Of a stretch of DNA of 33,030 nucleotides, positions 1-10,600 are shown piece by piece. The stretch is from IMG/VR virus record IMGVR_UViG_3300034198_001645, positions 1 to 33,030 of that record; one strand, written 5' to 3'. The position numbers and the translations under genes are program-made. This stretch comes from a virus. How positions within the stretch are numbered: position 1 is the stretch's first letter; each line of letters begins with the position of its first letter. The notes under the pieces are model-generated. The model worked only from the letters and a program-made list of their open reading frames with translations, was not told where the DNA came from and did not search any database.

Positions 1-109
1 AAAGCGAGTTGCCAGTGCCTAGCAAATGATAGCAAGCAGCGAACAGCACTGAACCATATACATAGTGCAGTGCTTTGTCGTAGGGCAGTTTGGCGAGGAA
101 GGAAAGCAT
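1..109 (-). CDS. small membrane protein, 5' part only (runs off the window)
   Basis: An open frame of 36 codons begins at the ATG at 109 and is still open at base 1. The protein starts MLSFLAKLPYDKALHYVYGS and continues into a hydrophobic stretch (about residues 17-31, VYGSVLFAACYHLL), so a membrane segment near the N-terminus is likely. Its ATG lies 2 nt after the stop of the tailspike gene, which suggests translational coupling; no strong Shine-Dalgarno is visible. I do not recognise a firm family. Its place after the tailspikes, where many podoviruses keep lysis genes, makes a holin- or spanin-related role possible, but this is inference. Its first 38 nt are duplicated at 1643-1680, which argues that this is a genuine gene start. 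Confidence 0.6.
   Translation of the reverse strand, partial: MLSFLAKLPYDKALHYVYGSVLFAACYHLLGTGNSL
72..109 (-). repeat. 38-bp direct repeat, copy next to the window edge
   Basis: This covers the first 38 nt of the membrane-protein gene. It matches 1643-1680 at 36 of 38 positions in the same orientation; the two differences are C/T changes at nt 6 and 10 from the ATG. Together the copies bracket the 502-residue tailspike gene with a repeat unit of 1571 bp. Confidence 0.92.
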
Positions 110-111
110 TA

Positions 112-1620
112 TTATAAATCTATTGAAGCAAAACCTAACGCCGCAAACCCTGTATAAGCGTTCCAAACAGCACCGGTTGGCTTCAGTATTACAAAACGCG
201 AGTTAATATTTTCTAGAACTACATTAAAAGAAGCATTACCAGCTACTGATGTTCCTGCGCTAGTTGTTACGCTGGCAACAATAGACCCTGTAGTCATTGC
301 TGTTGTTTCTGGAACCAGAACATCAAATGTTCCATATACTCCGGGACCAACACCGTTATTAAAATATGTGCCATTTATTTTTACTGATTTAACAACTGCT
401 CCAAAATCTATTACTACCTGCTGGGCCGCAGTAACAAATATGCCAATACGGGTAGGAAGTCTTGCAGGATAATACTCAATGGTCGCAGTAGACCGTGAAT
501 CTATCATGCTAATTATGGATGCTTTTAATTTATCTAATGTATAACCATAACTTGTATTTAAAAAGCAAAAATAATTTGCTCTAGTCGATCTATTGTAAGG
601 GATTGAAAATTGCATTACCGATTGAGCAGAACGTCTCAATTTTGCAGTATTCTGAATACCTAACATTGTAGGATTAGTTTTATTTGCAGAATACATGAAA
701 AATGCGCCATATCCTTGCATACGCTTTTTATACAGCAAAGTACGCAATTTATTTGGTTCTGAGATATCTGTTGCCGAAGAACTAGATAAATAAGTTTCAT
801 ACACAGGAATAATTCTATTTGCACCATATAACGGCGCAAAAGAACCTAATACCGCATAAGTATTCAAAGCATCTGTATCTGTCAAAACTGGATTATTGCT
901 GTTTTTAGTTTGATAATATAAATCTATAAAAACAAAATCATAATTTGGCGAAAGCGCAAAATTAGGGTAATAATCACCATTATCTGCACAAACGCACGGC
1001 AAATCTAATACGGCTTTTGAAGCTGTAATTGCTGCATTTTGATCTGCTAACGAAACACTATTAGCACTTGGTTCATCAAATACATACCAGCCAATAAGAT
1101 TTTCTACGTCAGTAAATTGATTTAATCTTGTAGTTCTAGTTGCGGTATTTGTTCCGTTATATACCCATAGCAATACACCAAGACCGTATGTAGCAAAGTT
1201 AACAAAATCTTTTTTTGCATTAGCTACACGAGTAGTATCGGTTGTTCCATTAAAATAATATATGACGTATGAAACACCGAGGCTTGCAATATCAGCTGCC
1301 GCGTTAACATCACCATCCAGTTCTTCGGTATAAACACCCCAACCGTTATTAAAATTTTTATTTACGCTTTTTCCAGCAGCTTTTAAATTTGCATAATAAA
1401 CGTCAGCACTTGGAAATGTAATATCATTATACGCAAAAAAAGTGCCGCTAACGGAAGTTGTAACTAAATAACTTCCATAAGGAATATAAACTGGTTGTCC
1501 TGTAGCCGCTGCATTAGTAAATGCAACAGTATCATCCGTCACGCCATCGCCAACAGCACCAAAGTCTTTAACGCTGACAAAGTCACTGGCGCGGTTGCTT
1601 AAATCTCTTGCTCTAGTCAT
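112..1620 (-). CDS. second tailspike: short adaptor plus probable TIM-barrel glycoside hydrolase
   Basis: The 502-residue protein opens with MTRARDLSNRA and a pectate-lyase-3-type start (VSVKDFGAVGDGVTDDT, about residues 16-32). This stretch is shared with the neighbouring tailspike and probably serves as a trimerisation or attachment piece. It does not continue as a beta helix. Residues about 90-330 read like an alpha/beta barrel, with hydrophobic strands such as VSYVIYYFNG, GVLLWVYNG, LIGWYVFDEP, YDFVFIDLYY, IIPVYETY and GAFFMYSA. Glu183 in the DEP motif and Glu275 in PVYETY are spaced as the acid/base and nucleophile of clan GH-A retaining glycosidases. The C-terminal ~150 residues look beta-rich. 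The likely role is cleavage of a host surface polysaccharide during adsorption; the substrate is unknown. The gene is AT-rich and the Shine-Dalgarno is weak, so coupling to the short frame at 1630-1680 is plausible. Confidence 0.72.
   Translation of the reverse strand: MTRARDLSNRASDFVSVKDFGAVGDGVTDDTVAFTNAAATGQPVYIPYGSYLVTTSVSGTFFAYNDITFPSADVYYANLKAAGKSVNKNFNNGWGVYTEELDGDVNAAADIASLGVSYVIYYFNGTTDTTRVANAKKDFVNFATYGLGVLLWVYNGTNTATRTTRLNQFTDVENLIGWYVFDEPSANSVSLADQNAAITASKAVLDLPCVCADNGDYYPNFALSPNYDFVFIDLYYQTKNSNNPVLTDTDALNTYAVLGSFAPLYGANRIIPVYETYLSSSSATDISEPNKLRTLLYKKRMQGYGAFFMYSANKTNPTMLGIQNTAKLRRSAQSVMQFSIPYNRSTRANYFCFLNTSYGYTLDKLKASIISMIDSRSTATIEYYPARLPTRIGIFVTAAQQVVIDFGAVVKSVKINGTYFNNGVGPGVYGTFDVLVPETTAMTTGSIVASVTTSAGTSVAGNASFNVVLENINSRFVILKPTGAVWNAYTGFAALGFASIDL
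1529..1578 (-). repeat. 50-bp repeat shared with the other tailspike (copy 1)
   Basis: This encodes the SVKDFGAVGDGVTDDT segment. It matches 3436-3485 at 47 of 50 nucleotides in the same orientation. The identity also covers silent positions, so it reflects recent common origin or gene conversion rather than only protein constraint. Confidence 0.9.
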
Positions 1621-1629
1621 GGTTTAATC

Positions 1630-1680
1630 TCAATAAAATTTGGCTTTGTCGTAGGGCAGTTTGGCGAGGAGGGAGAGCAT
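1630..1680 (-). pseudogene. 16-codon remnant of the membrane-protein gene
   Basis: The frame starts at the ATG at 1680, which overlaps the tailspike stop by one base (TAATG), and ends at TGA 1632-1630. The peptide is MLSLLAKLPYDKAKFY. Its first 13 residues match the start of the membrane protein at 109 except for L4/F4, after which the similarity stops. This looks like the broken 5' end left when the 502-residue gene was inserted. It may still be translated and hand ribosomes to the start at 1620, 9 nt after its stop. Confidence 0.65.
1643..1680 (-). repeat. 38-bp direct repeat, copy between the two tailspikes
   Basis: This is the partner of 72-109 (36 of 38 identical, same orientation). It occupies almost the whole gap between the two tailspike genes. 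Recombination between the copies would excise exactly the 502-residue gene and place the membrane gene directly behind the 962-residue tailspike with its TAATG junction. Confidence 0.92.
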
Positions 1681-4568
1681 TATACACCCGTGACTTTTAC
1701 CCATGCTGACCAAAGGCCGCTGGTGTCAGATTTGCGATAATAACTTTCCAATAATCCAGCAGAAGATGTATTTCTTGGAATAAATCTTTGCGTTATCCAC
1801 GCAGTATATCCACTTTGTTTTGTTCGTTTTTCGGTAGTTAATACACCTTGCGTAAATCCACCGGACGGTAGACCTGGTGTTGTGACGGCAGCGCTGGAAA
1901 CTGTTGTCGATGCTGTAGCAGCAAGTGTGATTGATGTAGTGCCACCGCCACTTAAAACAAAAGTTGAAAGCGCAGCGCCGCTTGCTCCAGCGCCTGCTAT
2001 AGTGATTTGATCACCATTTGCAATGTTTGCACCCGATGCAACAGCAAGTGATGATGTCCCTGAAGAGATATTGCCCGTAGTTGATGCACCCATCGAACCG
2101 TTCACAACGGTAATAGATGTTCCAATTTGAAAACTTGATTCTGGAGTGGCCGTTGTGAACAAATTCACAGCATTTCCACAGTCATCTGTTAGCCAAGCTT
2201 TGTTATTCACAGCTAAATTAGATGATATTGTATTGCCATAAAATTTATTGATTGAATTCGTTGTTGTGTGCGTTGGTTGTTGAACAATAGCACTGGCAAC
2301 TCTCGAATCAGTAGCGGTAAAAATATTATTTACTATGGTTACGTTTGAAGAAGTGGAGGTAGTTCCGAGCTGTACATATTCTCCACCACCAGTGCTTAAC
2401 CCAATATCAATAAATTGATTTCCACTAACAATAACATTGTTTGCATTTAATATATTTAAGGCAGAGCCATCGCCAGGGCCTGATGTTGTCGAAAATATAT
2501 TGTTAGATATTGTCACAGCATAAGCAGTTGTGTCAGATGTTAAATATCCAACCAAACCAGAATTCTTAAAATTTCTAAACGTGTTTGCGTTAACTGTCAC
2601 ATTAGATGCACCAAATATGCAAAATGGTCTTAAACAGTTTTTTACTGTATTGCCTGTTAATGTAGCCGCGCTATCTGTATATGTTGCTCCGCGCTGCAAA
2701 TTTATGTACAAACCCAAAGCCAACGGTGAATTTTCACAAGTATTATTAGACAATACAATATTATATGCTGGTGAAGTAACAGTTGATGGCGTATAAATTT
2801 GTATGCATGCAACATTGCCGCCGCAATTACGTATTACATTTCCAGTAACCACTAAGTTTCTAATAATATGAAAAGCGTTTCCATCTGGCTCGAAATCGAT
2901 CGCGCCAGGCATATCGTTTCTTGTTAAATTTACAAAAACATTATTGATGATGTTGATTCCGTCAACATCAATAACACTAATCCCATTTCTATTCTGCTGA
3001 TTGATTCCATCAAAAAAACAATTCCGAACAGTTACGTTTATGTTGTGTCTTTCCGCGCTTCCGCTTATACCAGACCCAATGTATAACCCATCTCCACGAA
3101 AGCCTATAAATTGAACATTTTCAATTAGTGCATTTTTTACGCCATTTAACGAAATAAGATGAGTATGTTCTTCAAATACAGGCGCGGTAATATTATTTGC
3201 TTCGACCCGTAAATCACGGATAACAATGTTATCTATGGTCGTAGTTGATGATCCACTTTCAGCATATAGTGACCCGCTGCTGCCGCCTACAACAGATGCC
3301 GACTGTTTTATAATACTTGCAACGCCATCTCCAAATAGAAAATTGTTTGCGTTTAGTGTTACAACGTTTATTAAATATGTGCCAGGAGGAAAATATATTT
3401 TCTTTGCCGCATTAACCGCCGCCTGAATCGCAGCCGTATCATCTGTCACGCCATTGCCCACAGCACCAAAGTCTTTAACGCTGACGGTCTCACGCAGTTT
3501 AGCTTGTACGGTGGTTGCTTGAGCCGATAGTCCTGCAGGAGTGTAAGTAACTTGAGCTGCACTCAGTGCTGTTGAATTAATAGGCTCAGCAGTAACAACT
3601 ACAACGACATCGCCAGGATACGCGCCTTTAACCAGCGTAATTACTGATGCTGAGGTTTCTAAGTAATCGGTGCCACCAATTAGCCTGGAACCGTTCACAT
3701 ATACGGAAACGCCATTGTTTCCCGGAATATATGATGACGTTAAAGTGAATACTGTTTGCTTGCCAGATACACCAACCGTGCCTGATGTAACGTTGAATAC
3801 TTGCTGCGAATAAGTGACATTGGTCTGCATGGTTGCTTGGCCATAGCGGACAAGAATAGATAATCCAAGTGCGGGGGCCGTAGTGAAACTAATGGTCGTT
3901 CCTGACAACGTATAGTCAGTGCCTGGCAATTGCGTAACACCAGAAACGGACACATCCATATTGGCAATGTTGCCTGGGTTTGCTTGCAGCGTGAAACTTG
4001 TCGTTGTGCCGTCACCCGTAAAAGTATCAAACTTCCAATCAGCATATAGCTGCTGAGAAACAATATCTTCAGGCGATAAATTGATCAATGACGTTCCGGT
4101 ATCATCCCAGCCTAAGACTGTGCCACCTTGTGGATATGGCAATGCAGTACTGGCAGTGGATGACAACGGGACAGTAACAGCTCGGCTTAGGTCTTCAGCC
4201 AGCTGTTGAATTTGAATCGTTGCTCGATCTAGCGCATCCTCAATGACATCAGGATAGAAGCCGCCCTGATTGGTTAAGTTAGTTGGCTGCAGGTTACCAA
4301 TGTCTGAAGTAATGGTCAGCTTGTAACCAAATGACAATGCCCCTGCAGTTAATACAACGGTGCCGCCAGGCAATGCATCCTGATTGGCATTTAAGGTAAC
4401 GGTGTAATCGGTTGTGAGCGTTAGTGTAGTTTCAAGATTGCTGGCTTCAGTAAGCAATACAACAAGCAGGTCTGATGCCTGAAATACTTTGAAGTAAAAC
4501 GGGAACGAACTGGCAGTACCATTGCCAGTAAAGGGGCCAGCTTTACGATTGGAGGAAGAAATGCTCAT
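1680..4568 (-). CDS. tailspike/tail fibre with pectate-lyase-type beta helix
   Basis: This 962-residue protein probably binds and degrades a host surface polysaccharide. Residues 1-150 form a virion-anchoring region that resembles the N-terminus of T7-type tail fibres (starts MSISSSNRKAGPFTGNGTAS). At least two more small beta domains follow with the same plan (GDGTTTSFTL...GTDYTL about 183-245; GKQTVFTL...GGTDYLET about 268-330). A pectate-lyase-3 start (VSVKDFGAVGNGVTDDT) lies at about 361, then a long right-handed beta helix with Asn-rich turns to about 800. The last ~70 residues (TQGVLTTEKRTKQSGY...SGLWSAWVKVTG) resemble the knob domain of pyocin and phage tail fibres. The start has AGGA 9 nt upstream. 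An AAGTAACCGTG element lies 50 nt before the ATG. Catalytic residues cannot be assigned by eye. Confidence 0.88.
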   Translation of the reverse strand: MSISSSNRKAGPFTGNGTASSFPFYFKVFQASDLLVVLLTEASNLETTLTLTTDYTVTLNANQDALPGGTVVLTAGALSFGYKLTITSDIGNLQPTNLTNQGGFYPDVIEDALDRATIQIQQLAEDLSRAVTVPLSSTASTALPYPQGGTVLGWDDTGTSLINLSPEDIVSQQLYADWKFDTFTGDGTTTSFTLQANPGNIANMDVSVSGVTQLPGTDYTLSGTTISFTTAPALGLSILVRYGQATMQTNVTYSQQVFNVTSGTVGVSGKQTVFTLTSSYIPGNNGVSVYVNGSRLIGGTDYLETSASVITLVKGAYPGDVVVVVTAEPINSTALSAAQVTYTPAGLSAQATTVQAKLRETVSVKDFGAVGNGVTDDTAAIQAAVNAAKKIYFPPGTYLINVVTLNANNFLFGDGVASIIKQSASVVGGSSGSLYAESGSSTTTIDNIVIRDLRVEANNITAPVFEEHTHLISLNGVKNALIENVQFIGFRGDGLYIGSGISGSAERHNINVTVRNCFFDGINQQNRNGISVIDVDGINIINNVFVNLTRNDMPGAIDFEPDGNAFHIIRNLVVTGNVIRNCGGNVACIQIYTPSTVTSPAYNIVLSNNTCENSPLALGLYINLQRGATYTDSAATLTGNTVKNCLRPFCIFGASNVTVNANTFRNFKNSGLVGYLTSDTTAYAVTISNNIFSTTSGPGDGSALNILNANNVIVSGNQFIDIGLSTGGGEYVQLGTTSTSSNVTIVNNIFTATDSRVASAIVQQPTHTTTNSINKFYGNTISSNLAVNNKAWLTDDCGNAVNLFTTATPESSFQIGTSITVVNGSMGASTTGNISSGTSSLAVASGANIANGDQITIAGAGASGAALSTFVLSGGGTTSITLAATASTTVSSAAVTTPGLPSGGFTQGVLTTEKRTKQSGYTAWITQRFIPRNTSSAGLLESYYRKSDTSGLWSAWVKVTGV
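3436..3485 (-). repeat. 50-bp repeat shared with the other tailspike (copy 2)
   Basis: This is the partner of 1529-1578 (47 of 50 identical) at the point where the beta helix begins (SVKDFGAVGNGVTDDT). It marks the likely module junction used to join the enzymatic part of the spike to the anchoring part. Confidence 0.9.
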
Positions 4569-4617
4569 GGGTATAGGTCCTGCAAGATTGTCATAAGATT
4601 AATGATTTGAGGAATAT

Positions 4618-4637
4618 CCACGGTTACTTTCCCGTGG
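4618..4637 (-). promoter_or_regulatory. AAGTAACCGTG element, copy 4, inside a small hairpin
   Basis: The element (CACGGTTACTT on the + strand, 4619-4629) overlaps the stop of the 3448-residue gene and lies 50 nt before the tailspike ATG. Here it also forms a perfect 6-bp inverted repeat, CCACGG/CCGTGG with an 8-nt loop. No T tract follows, so this is not an ordinary intrinsic terminator. Its function is unknown; see the matching elements at 17327, 23489 and 28383. Confidence 0.5.
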
Positions 4638-7600
4638 ACTCCTTGCTCGCAACGCCGGTCACCAAACCCCGGCCAAGATCATAGGTGCTTGTAGGTTGAA
4701 CAGCGCCTCGGTTCACATCTACGGCGTAACCTATTGGTCTGCCAAGTACTGTGAGAGGGATGCCGGTAACTAGGCTGATAAATGTCAAAGAATCTCTGAC
4801 GTTCTTGCCTGTCAATTGCTTGTCATCACTGGCAATGTTGATGCCGGTCTTGATGAATCCGCCTGCACTTTCCAATGCTGTGATCGATGGGCTGACGCTG
4901 ATCTTGTCATCGTACTGAGCAGTGGTTAAAGCGCCATATGTTGCTGTCGCTAACTGGCCAGCAAATGGCACCATGCCTGTGACCATCTTGCCCTGCGATC
5001 CAAAAAACCACGCCATGAATTCGTCAAGATAACCATCGTCATCGTCATCATCCCAGCCAGTTCCTAGGCTGCGCATAATTGCATCACCGATCATTGCAGG
5101 CAAAGCAATGCCCAGCAGGTAGGTATACAGCAGCTTGCCCTTGTTACCGCGCCAGCCAAGGTCACGCATAAGCTTGGTGAATGCAGACACATTCAGGTTG
5201 GCCATCATATTCATGTAGCCACCGAAATGAGTTAGGGTCTTGGTGAACGGTGTGCCAACTTCAAAGGCAGCCAAGTCTTCTGCGGACAGGCTAGACTGCG
5301 TCAAACGGACTGCAGCATCAGCTCGCTGCACTGCTTCCTTCCTGGCCTTCTCGTCACTTACATCAGCGCCCAGCTCTGCCAGTGTCTGATTGTATGTTGC
5401 CGTCCATGTCACCACGTCCACCTGATTCTGGAACGCAGTTTGCAGGAAGTACCCATGTTGCTGGGTCCACTTCTTCAGCTTATCGAACTTGCTCGGATTG
5501 AGCAGGATGTCATTCATGTTTTCTTGAATGTCGAATATCTGGTTTTGCAGTCTGTCCTGCATGAATGTAGATAGCTCAGCCACCTCATCCGTTACCGTTT
5601 GGGTGTTGGAGATATACGATGCCAAGGCACTCTTCAGGTAACGTGGCTGCACCTTCAGGGCTGATGGGAAATAACCAGTCAGCTGCTGCAATGCATTGCG
5701 CAGATTGCCAAACATGATGGCAATACCAGTCCGTTGTCTAATTCCACGCCACACTTCGTCCATAAACTTAGACTTGCCCACTTCAGACGTAATCTGCCGG
5801 GCCGCACGGTTTAGCCATGGGATCAGCATGTCTTCGATCGCGCTTGGGTCTACTCTGCTGAGGTTGTCAGCAAAGCCTCGGTTGCGCAGGATTTTTAGAG
5901 CATCCTTAATCGCTGGCTGAACAAGCGCAAACCGGATCACACTATCAATGTGATTGGTCATCTGGCGAACGTCTAGGCTTAGCGGTCTATTGTATTCAAC
6001 ACGGCCCTTGGTAAAGCCCAAGCCAGTAGATGGCATTGCATTACGGAAGTCTGACTCCAGCGCTTCCATCTTTGATTGACGCTGAGCATCGCGGACAATA
6101 AACGGATCGGTCTTAGCAGGAACGTATCCGCCACGGTAAGAGCCAAACTGATTAGAGAATGGCGTGTTAGGCACTTCCTTGAAATAATAGCCAAACATGT
6201 CGTGGTGGGCCTTTTGAGCCATAGGCTTGATCTCTTCGTTCAGGTCCCAAACCTGCTGCGCGAAATCAAAGTCTTCCTTGGTCAGGTATCCTTCCTTAAT
6301 CATTCGAGCTAGAAACATATCCCAGCGGCCAGTGTTTAAGCTGCCGTCTTCACGGATTACGCCCCAGCCTCGGCCTACTAGCAACTTCTTGTAATTGGAC
6401 TCGTTGCCAATGTGCAGGATGGCACCCAGCAGCTCAGCCTTGCCGATGCCGCCATTGCCATGGCCAAAGCTGTATCCCAGCTCAGGCGCTTCGATAATGC
6501 CTACAGGCAGGTCTAGCCCTTGGATCATCTCTGCATAGCGTCTAACGTAATCGTTGCGCGAAATACGGTAGGCGTTTAAAGCATCCTTGATTGGCCGCCA
6601 GATGTACTTAGTAAATGGCCCAGGACCTGCGACCCCGTCCACAGAATCGGCCCAATGCTCCACCCTGCGTAGGATGGCCTTGGTGTTATTGAACGCCCGG
6701 ACAATTCGATCTTTGGTGGTCGGTGCCTTTAGCTCGCCGGCTACCGTGGCAGGTATACCCACTTCAACCAGTCGGTTGTTCAGCTCGGTGATGACATTGG
6801 CCAGCTCAACCTTTTGGCCCTCAACCATGATCTGTTTGTCACGCTTGGCGTTAAACCACAAAGCGTCTACCGCATCCTTCATGGCACGGAACTCTTCCAT
6901 GGTCAGTTGCTTATAATCCGTGGCACCCGCAGCTGCCTTGAAGATCAATGGCTCAAGCTCGGCGTACAGGTCTGGATTATAGGCTCGTAGCTGCTCGACA
7001 AAATCCAATGGAGACTTGCCCTGCGGTCCAATGCCAAACGCGCTCAGAATCGCTCTGGCTGCGTTTACAAGGTCCATGTCACGGTTCTTGGCAATCTTCT
7101 GATCAGCCTTGAAGAATCGCTTGAAGCTGGTCAGCGCTGTGGCCACTTCGTTGCGGGCATCAACTGCCTCGGCAGCTAATTGACCTTGCAGCAACTGTCC
7201 TTGCTTTTCGCGGGCAGCATCTTTCGATTCGCCTTTCTTCATGTGGGCAAGTGCCTTCTTGGCGGCACGGGCTTCAGCCAGGGAATAATCCCGTGGCTTA
7301 ATGTCCTTGATCTTCTTGCCTGCAATAATCTGCTGCGCGGCCTGCTTAGCAGCCTGCAGCATTACGCGCACGGGTTGGGTAGCCTTGGCTAGGTATCGCA
7401 GCTCTGCAGCCACAAACCGCGCACGGGCCTCAGTGTGCAGCGCCTGCTCAATATTGCGGGCCTGTACTTCTGGGTCCATCAGCTCGGAATGCTCGTTCAG
7501 CATCCGCTCATCGGTGCGGTCATTGATCGCATCTTTGATTGGCTTAGCTTCAGCGATAGCACGGATCATGTCATCGCCGGAGGTAAAGCCAAATATCTCA

Positions 7601-10600
7601 GCGACCATGTCAGGCGGCAGGCCATCATCGGACAGCATGCCACGCAGCTTGGCCATGTCAGGTCCGGCCACTAACGCGCCTTCTGGATACAGCGCTTTGA
7701 CCATGCCCTTGTTTAGCTTATTGCCGGCCTGAACTTCGATCGGGTTACCGTTCTCGTCCTCAAGCTTGCCTGTACGCAGGAAGCGCATAGCACGGTAAAC
7801 AGGCCGGTCTTCTACTTCTTTGGTTGCTTCAGCCTGCACACCTTTGCGTATGTCCTTTACGGTGTCCTGCATCTTCTTGAGCAGTTTGCTTCGCGCATTT
7901 GACAGCCATTTCATTTGACGCAATGTGGACCTGCTCAGGTCACTGACTGCTTCATCGTGCGCAGTGGTCTGCAGTGATTGATACTCAGCCCATTGTTCGT
8001 CATTCATGCCTGACTCTTCTTGAGTCTGGAAGATAGCCTTCATGTTTCGCACATCTTCGGCCTGTGCAATCTGGTCATCGCTGGCCATCAGTCTGTCCAT
8101 CACTTGACGCACTTCGCCAGTAAGAACAGGCAGGTCTTCGCCATGCTCTTGTCGGTAGATTGCATTCAGATCAGTTACGATTGACTTGTATACCTGACGC
8201 AGCCAAGCGCTAAATTTGTCAAATATACTTTGCAATTTCAGGCTTGGTGCTTTGCCTTCGTACAAATAGATTTCATGGTTGTAGGCCCACATCTCATGGT
8301 ATTTACGCTGATCTTCTAGACTCATGGAGTTCCATGTTTCTAGATTAGTCACGCCGAACCAATCAAGTACGGTCTGTGCATCTTGCTTCATCTGCTCAGT
8401 AGCATTTGGCAATCCAGCCAGCTTGAACATTGCCTCAAGATAAAAGTGTCCTGTCTCATGCAGGAACGTAGACATGTCAGTCTTATCGGTGAGAATCGTA
8501 GTCAGAGTTGACGGATCGAATCCACCACGAACGCCTGCAGTTTGCTGGAACAGTGGCTGCGGTTTTTTCAGCTCTGTACGCATCTCAGGCGTGATATCAA
8601 CAACCATCTGCTGCTGATCTGCGCTTGGTTTTCTGTTATGCAATGGCAGGCCAATATCTGACAAATAAGGCTTCCCACCAAGCTTGCTAACAATTTTGCT
8701 AACCACTTGCGGCAGGATTCCATTGTAATAACCAATCATTCCTTCGCCACCAACTTCAAGTTGATCGCCTTCAAGCATATGAAGCCCGCCAAAAGTAGGC
8801 TCTGCCATTAATAGCTTCTTAGCGGTTTCGATTCCAACGATGCCCTCAAGATCACCCTCTGCGACATCTTTTTTATACAGCACTTCCATACGGGCAGAGT
8901 TCCAAGCGCGCAACAATTGACGTTTTGGGTCGTAAGATAGATATTCAATTTGCTGTCTAAGATTGAAACGTTCTGCAGCTTGCTTGCCATTAATAAACGT
9001 AACTTTCTTATAACCATGATCAGCCGCATAACGCATGATGCGTTTTACCGCTAATGATGACCACGCTTTGGTGTCGGTCACAAATGGAGCAGATGGCTTA
9101 ACTTCTCTATCTCGTAAAAGCCACTGTCTATCTAGCTCATTAATTTGCTGGTGTACGCTTTGCAGTTCATTGTGTATTTCAGTCAACAATGTGACATCAG
9201 CTACCAGCTCAGGATTTTGCACAGCTTCATCATACTTTTTAGTAAGCTCGCCTTTTTTTAACCTAAGCTTTGCATATTGAGGGGTAAGGTGTTTTTTTGG
9301 GCCAAACCCTGCTTTACGACCTTCTTGTCCCCAATCGCTTTGAATTTCCTCAACAAATAATGATCCATCTGGACCTGTGCCTAATCTGACATGGGCCAAC
9401 ACGTTCCGCTGATCCCAATGGCTGCTTTCAAAACTAAGTTGTGAATCGGTGCCATATGCTTTGTATTGCGGTGACATGCGAGCTGCAATTTGACTGTCAA
9501 ATACAACAGGCTCATCGCTAATTGGATCAAGTACTGGCGCACCATTTTCGTGTACCAATAAATATGTTCCTTTGCGATTAGGATTCTCTATTACTTCAGG
9601 CTTAATGATAGGTAAACGTAATAGTAATTCTTTGTAGTCTTTTAGACCAAAAGAATATTTATCATATTTACTTGCTTCAATATCTTCAAGGTCATGGCGA
9701 ATGTCTCGCGGTACGTCTAAATCTTCAAGCTCCACCAACTCGCCTTCGCGATCAGTAAATGTCCAGTCACCATATTTGTATTCAGCCTCATAGCCATAAG
9801 GCTCAAGGATGTCATTGGCTGCCTGCACGAAATCGCCGTATAACATGGTCTCTTCAATGCGAACGCCAGTGCTGTTAAGGTAATCGGCAATCTCTTGTTT
9901 GGAAACGCTTGCCCGATCTTCTAGGAATTCAGCTAAATCGGTAGCTTCAATTTCATCAGCTTTGGCTGATTTTCTAAGTATGTTTAGCCAATCGTTGCCT
10001 GGTGCTTTATCTACCTTGGCCGTTTGCACGGACTCAAGCAGCACGGATTTCCAAATAGGTGCAGTTTGGAATAACACGCCACCCTTACCTAGCTTGGCCA
10101 GAGCAGCGTTTTGGTACGCTAATGCATCGCCATAATTTTCTGCAACTGGACCATCGGTTTTTTCATATCCGCCGTAATATTTAGGATCGTAGACCATGAA
10201 CACAACATCCGGCTCACCGTTGTTGAATTTTGCGAATGCCTGCTTATCCCATCCTTGTGGCGCTTCTTTGTCATCCCATTTAAGACGGGATACAGCAACA
10301 AAACCATGGGCCGCATACATCTTTGGCAGGATAGTGTCAAAGGCATCTAACTTGGTGCCGCCTGCAGCGATAGCTATTTCAAGCATTGAACGGCCTGATC
10401 CATTGTTAGAGAACAATGAAACGATGTCACCGTCCTGCTTAACGGCAATACCAGATTTTCCGTCAGCGGAAACAAACAGGCGCATTTTTTGGTAGTCTTC
10501 TGCGGAATATACATATACCGCAGCGCCCATTTTTTTAGCGCTTTGTTTTGATTGGGTAATTAATTCTACAAATTTTTGAGCAGATTGCTCAGTAGGTTCT

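Noticed and set aside
3740-4063. A 107-codon minus-strand frame inside the 962-residue tailspike gene
   Set aside because: It is a +1 shadow inside continuous tailspike coding sequence, without a family pattern.
1680-4568. Variable region of a diversity-generating retroelement, considered because the capsid resembles BPP-1
   Set aside because: No reverse transcriptase, no template repeat and no Mtd-like C-type lectin end were seen in the window; the spike ends in a pyocin-knob-like domain.
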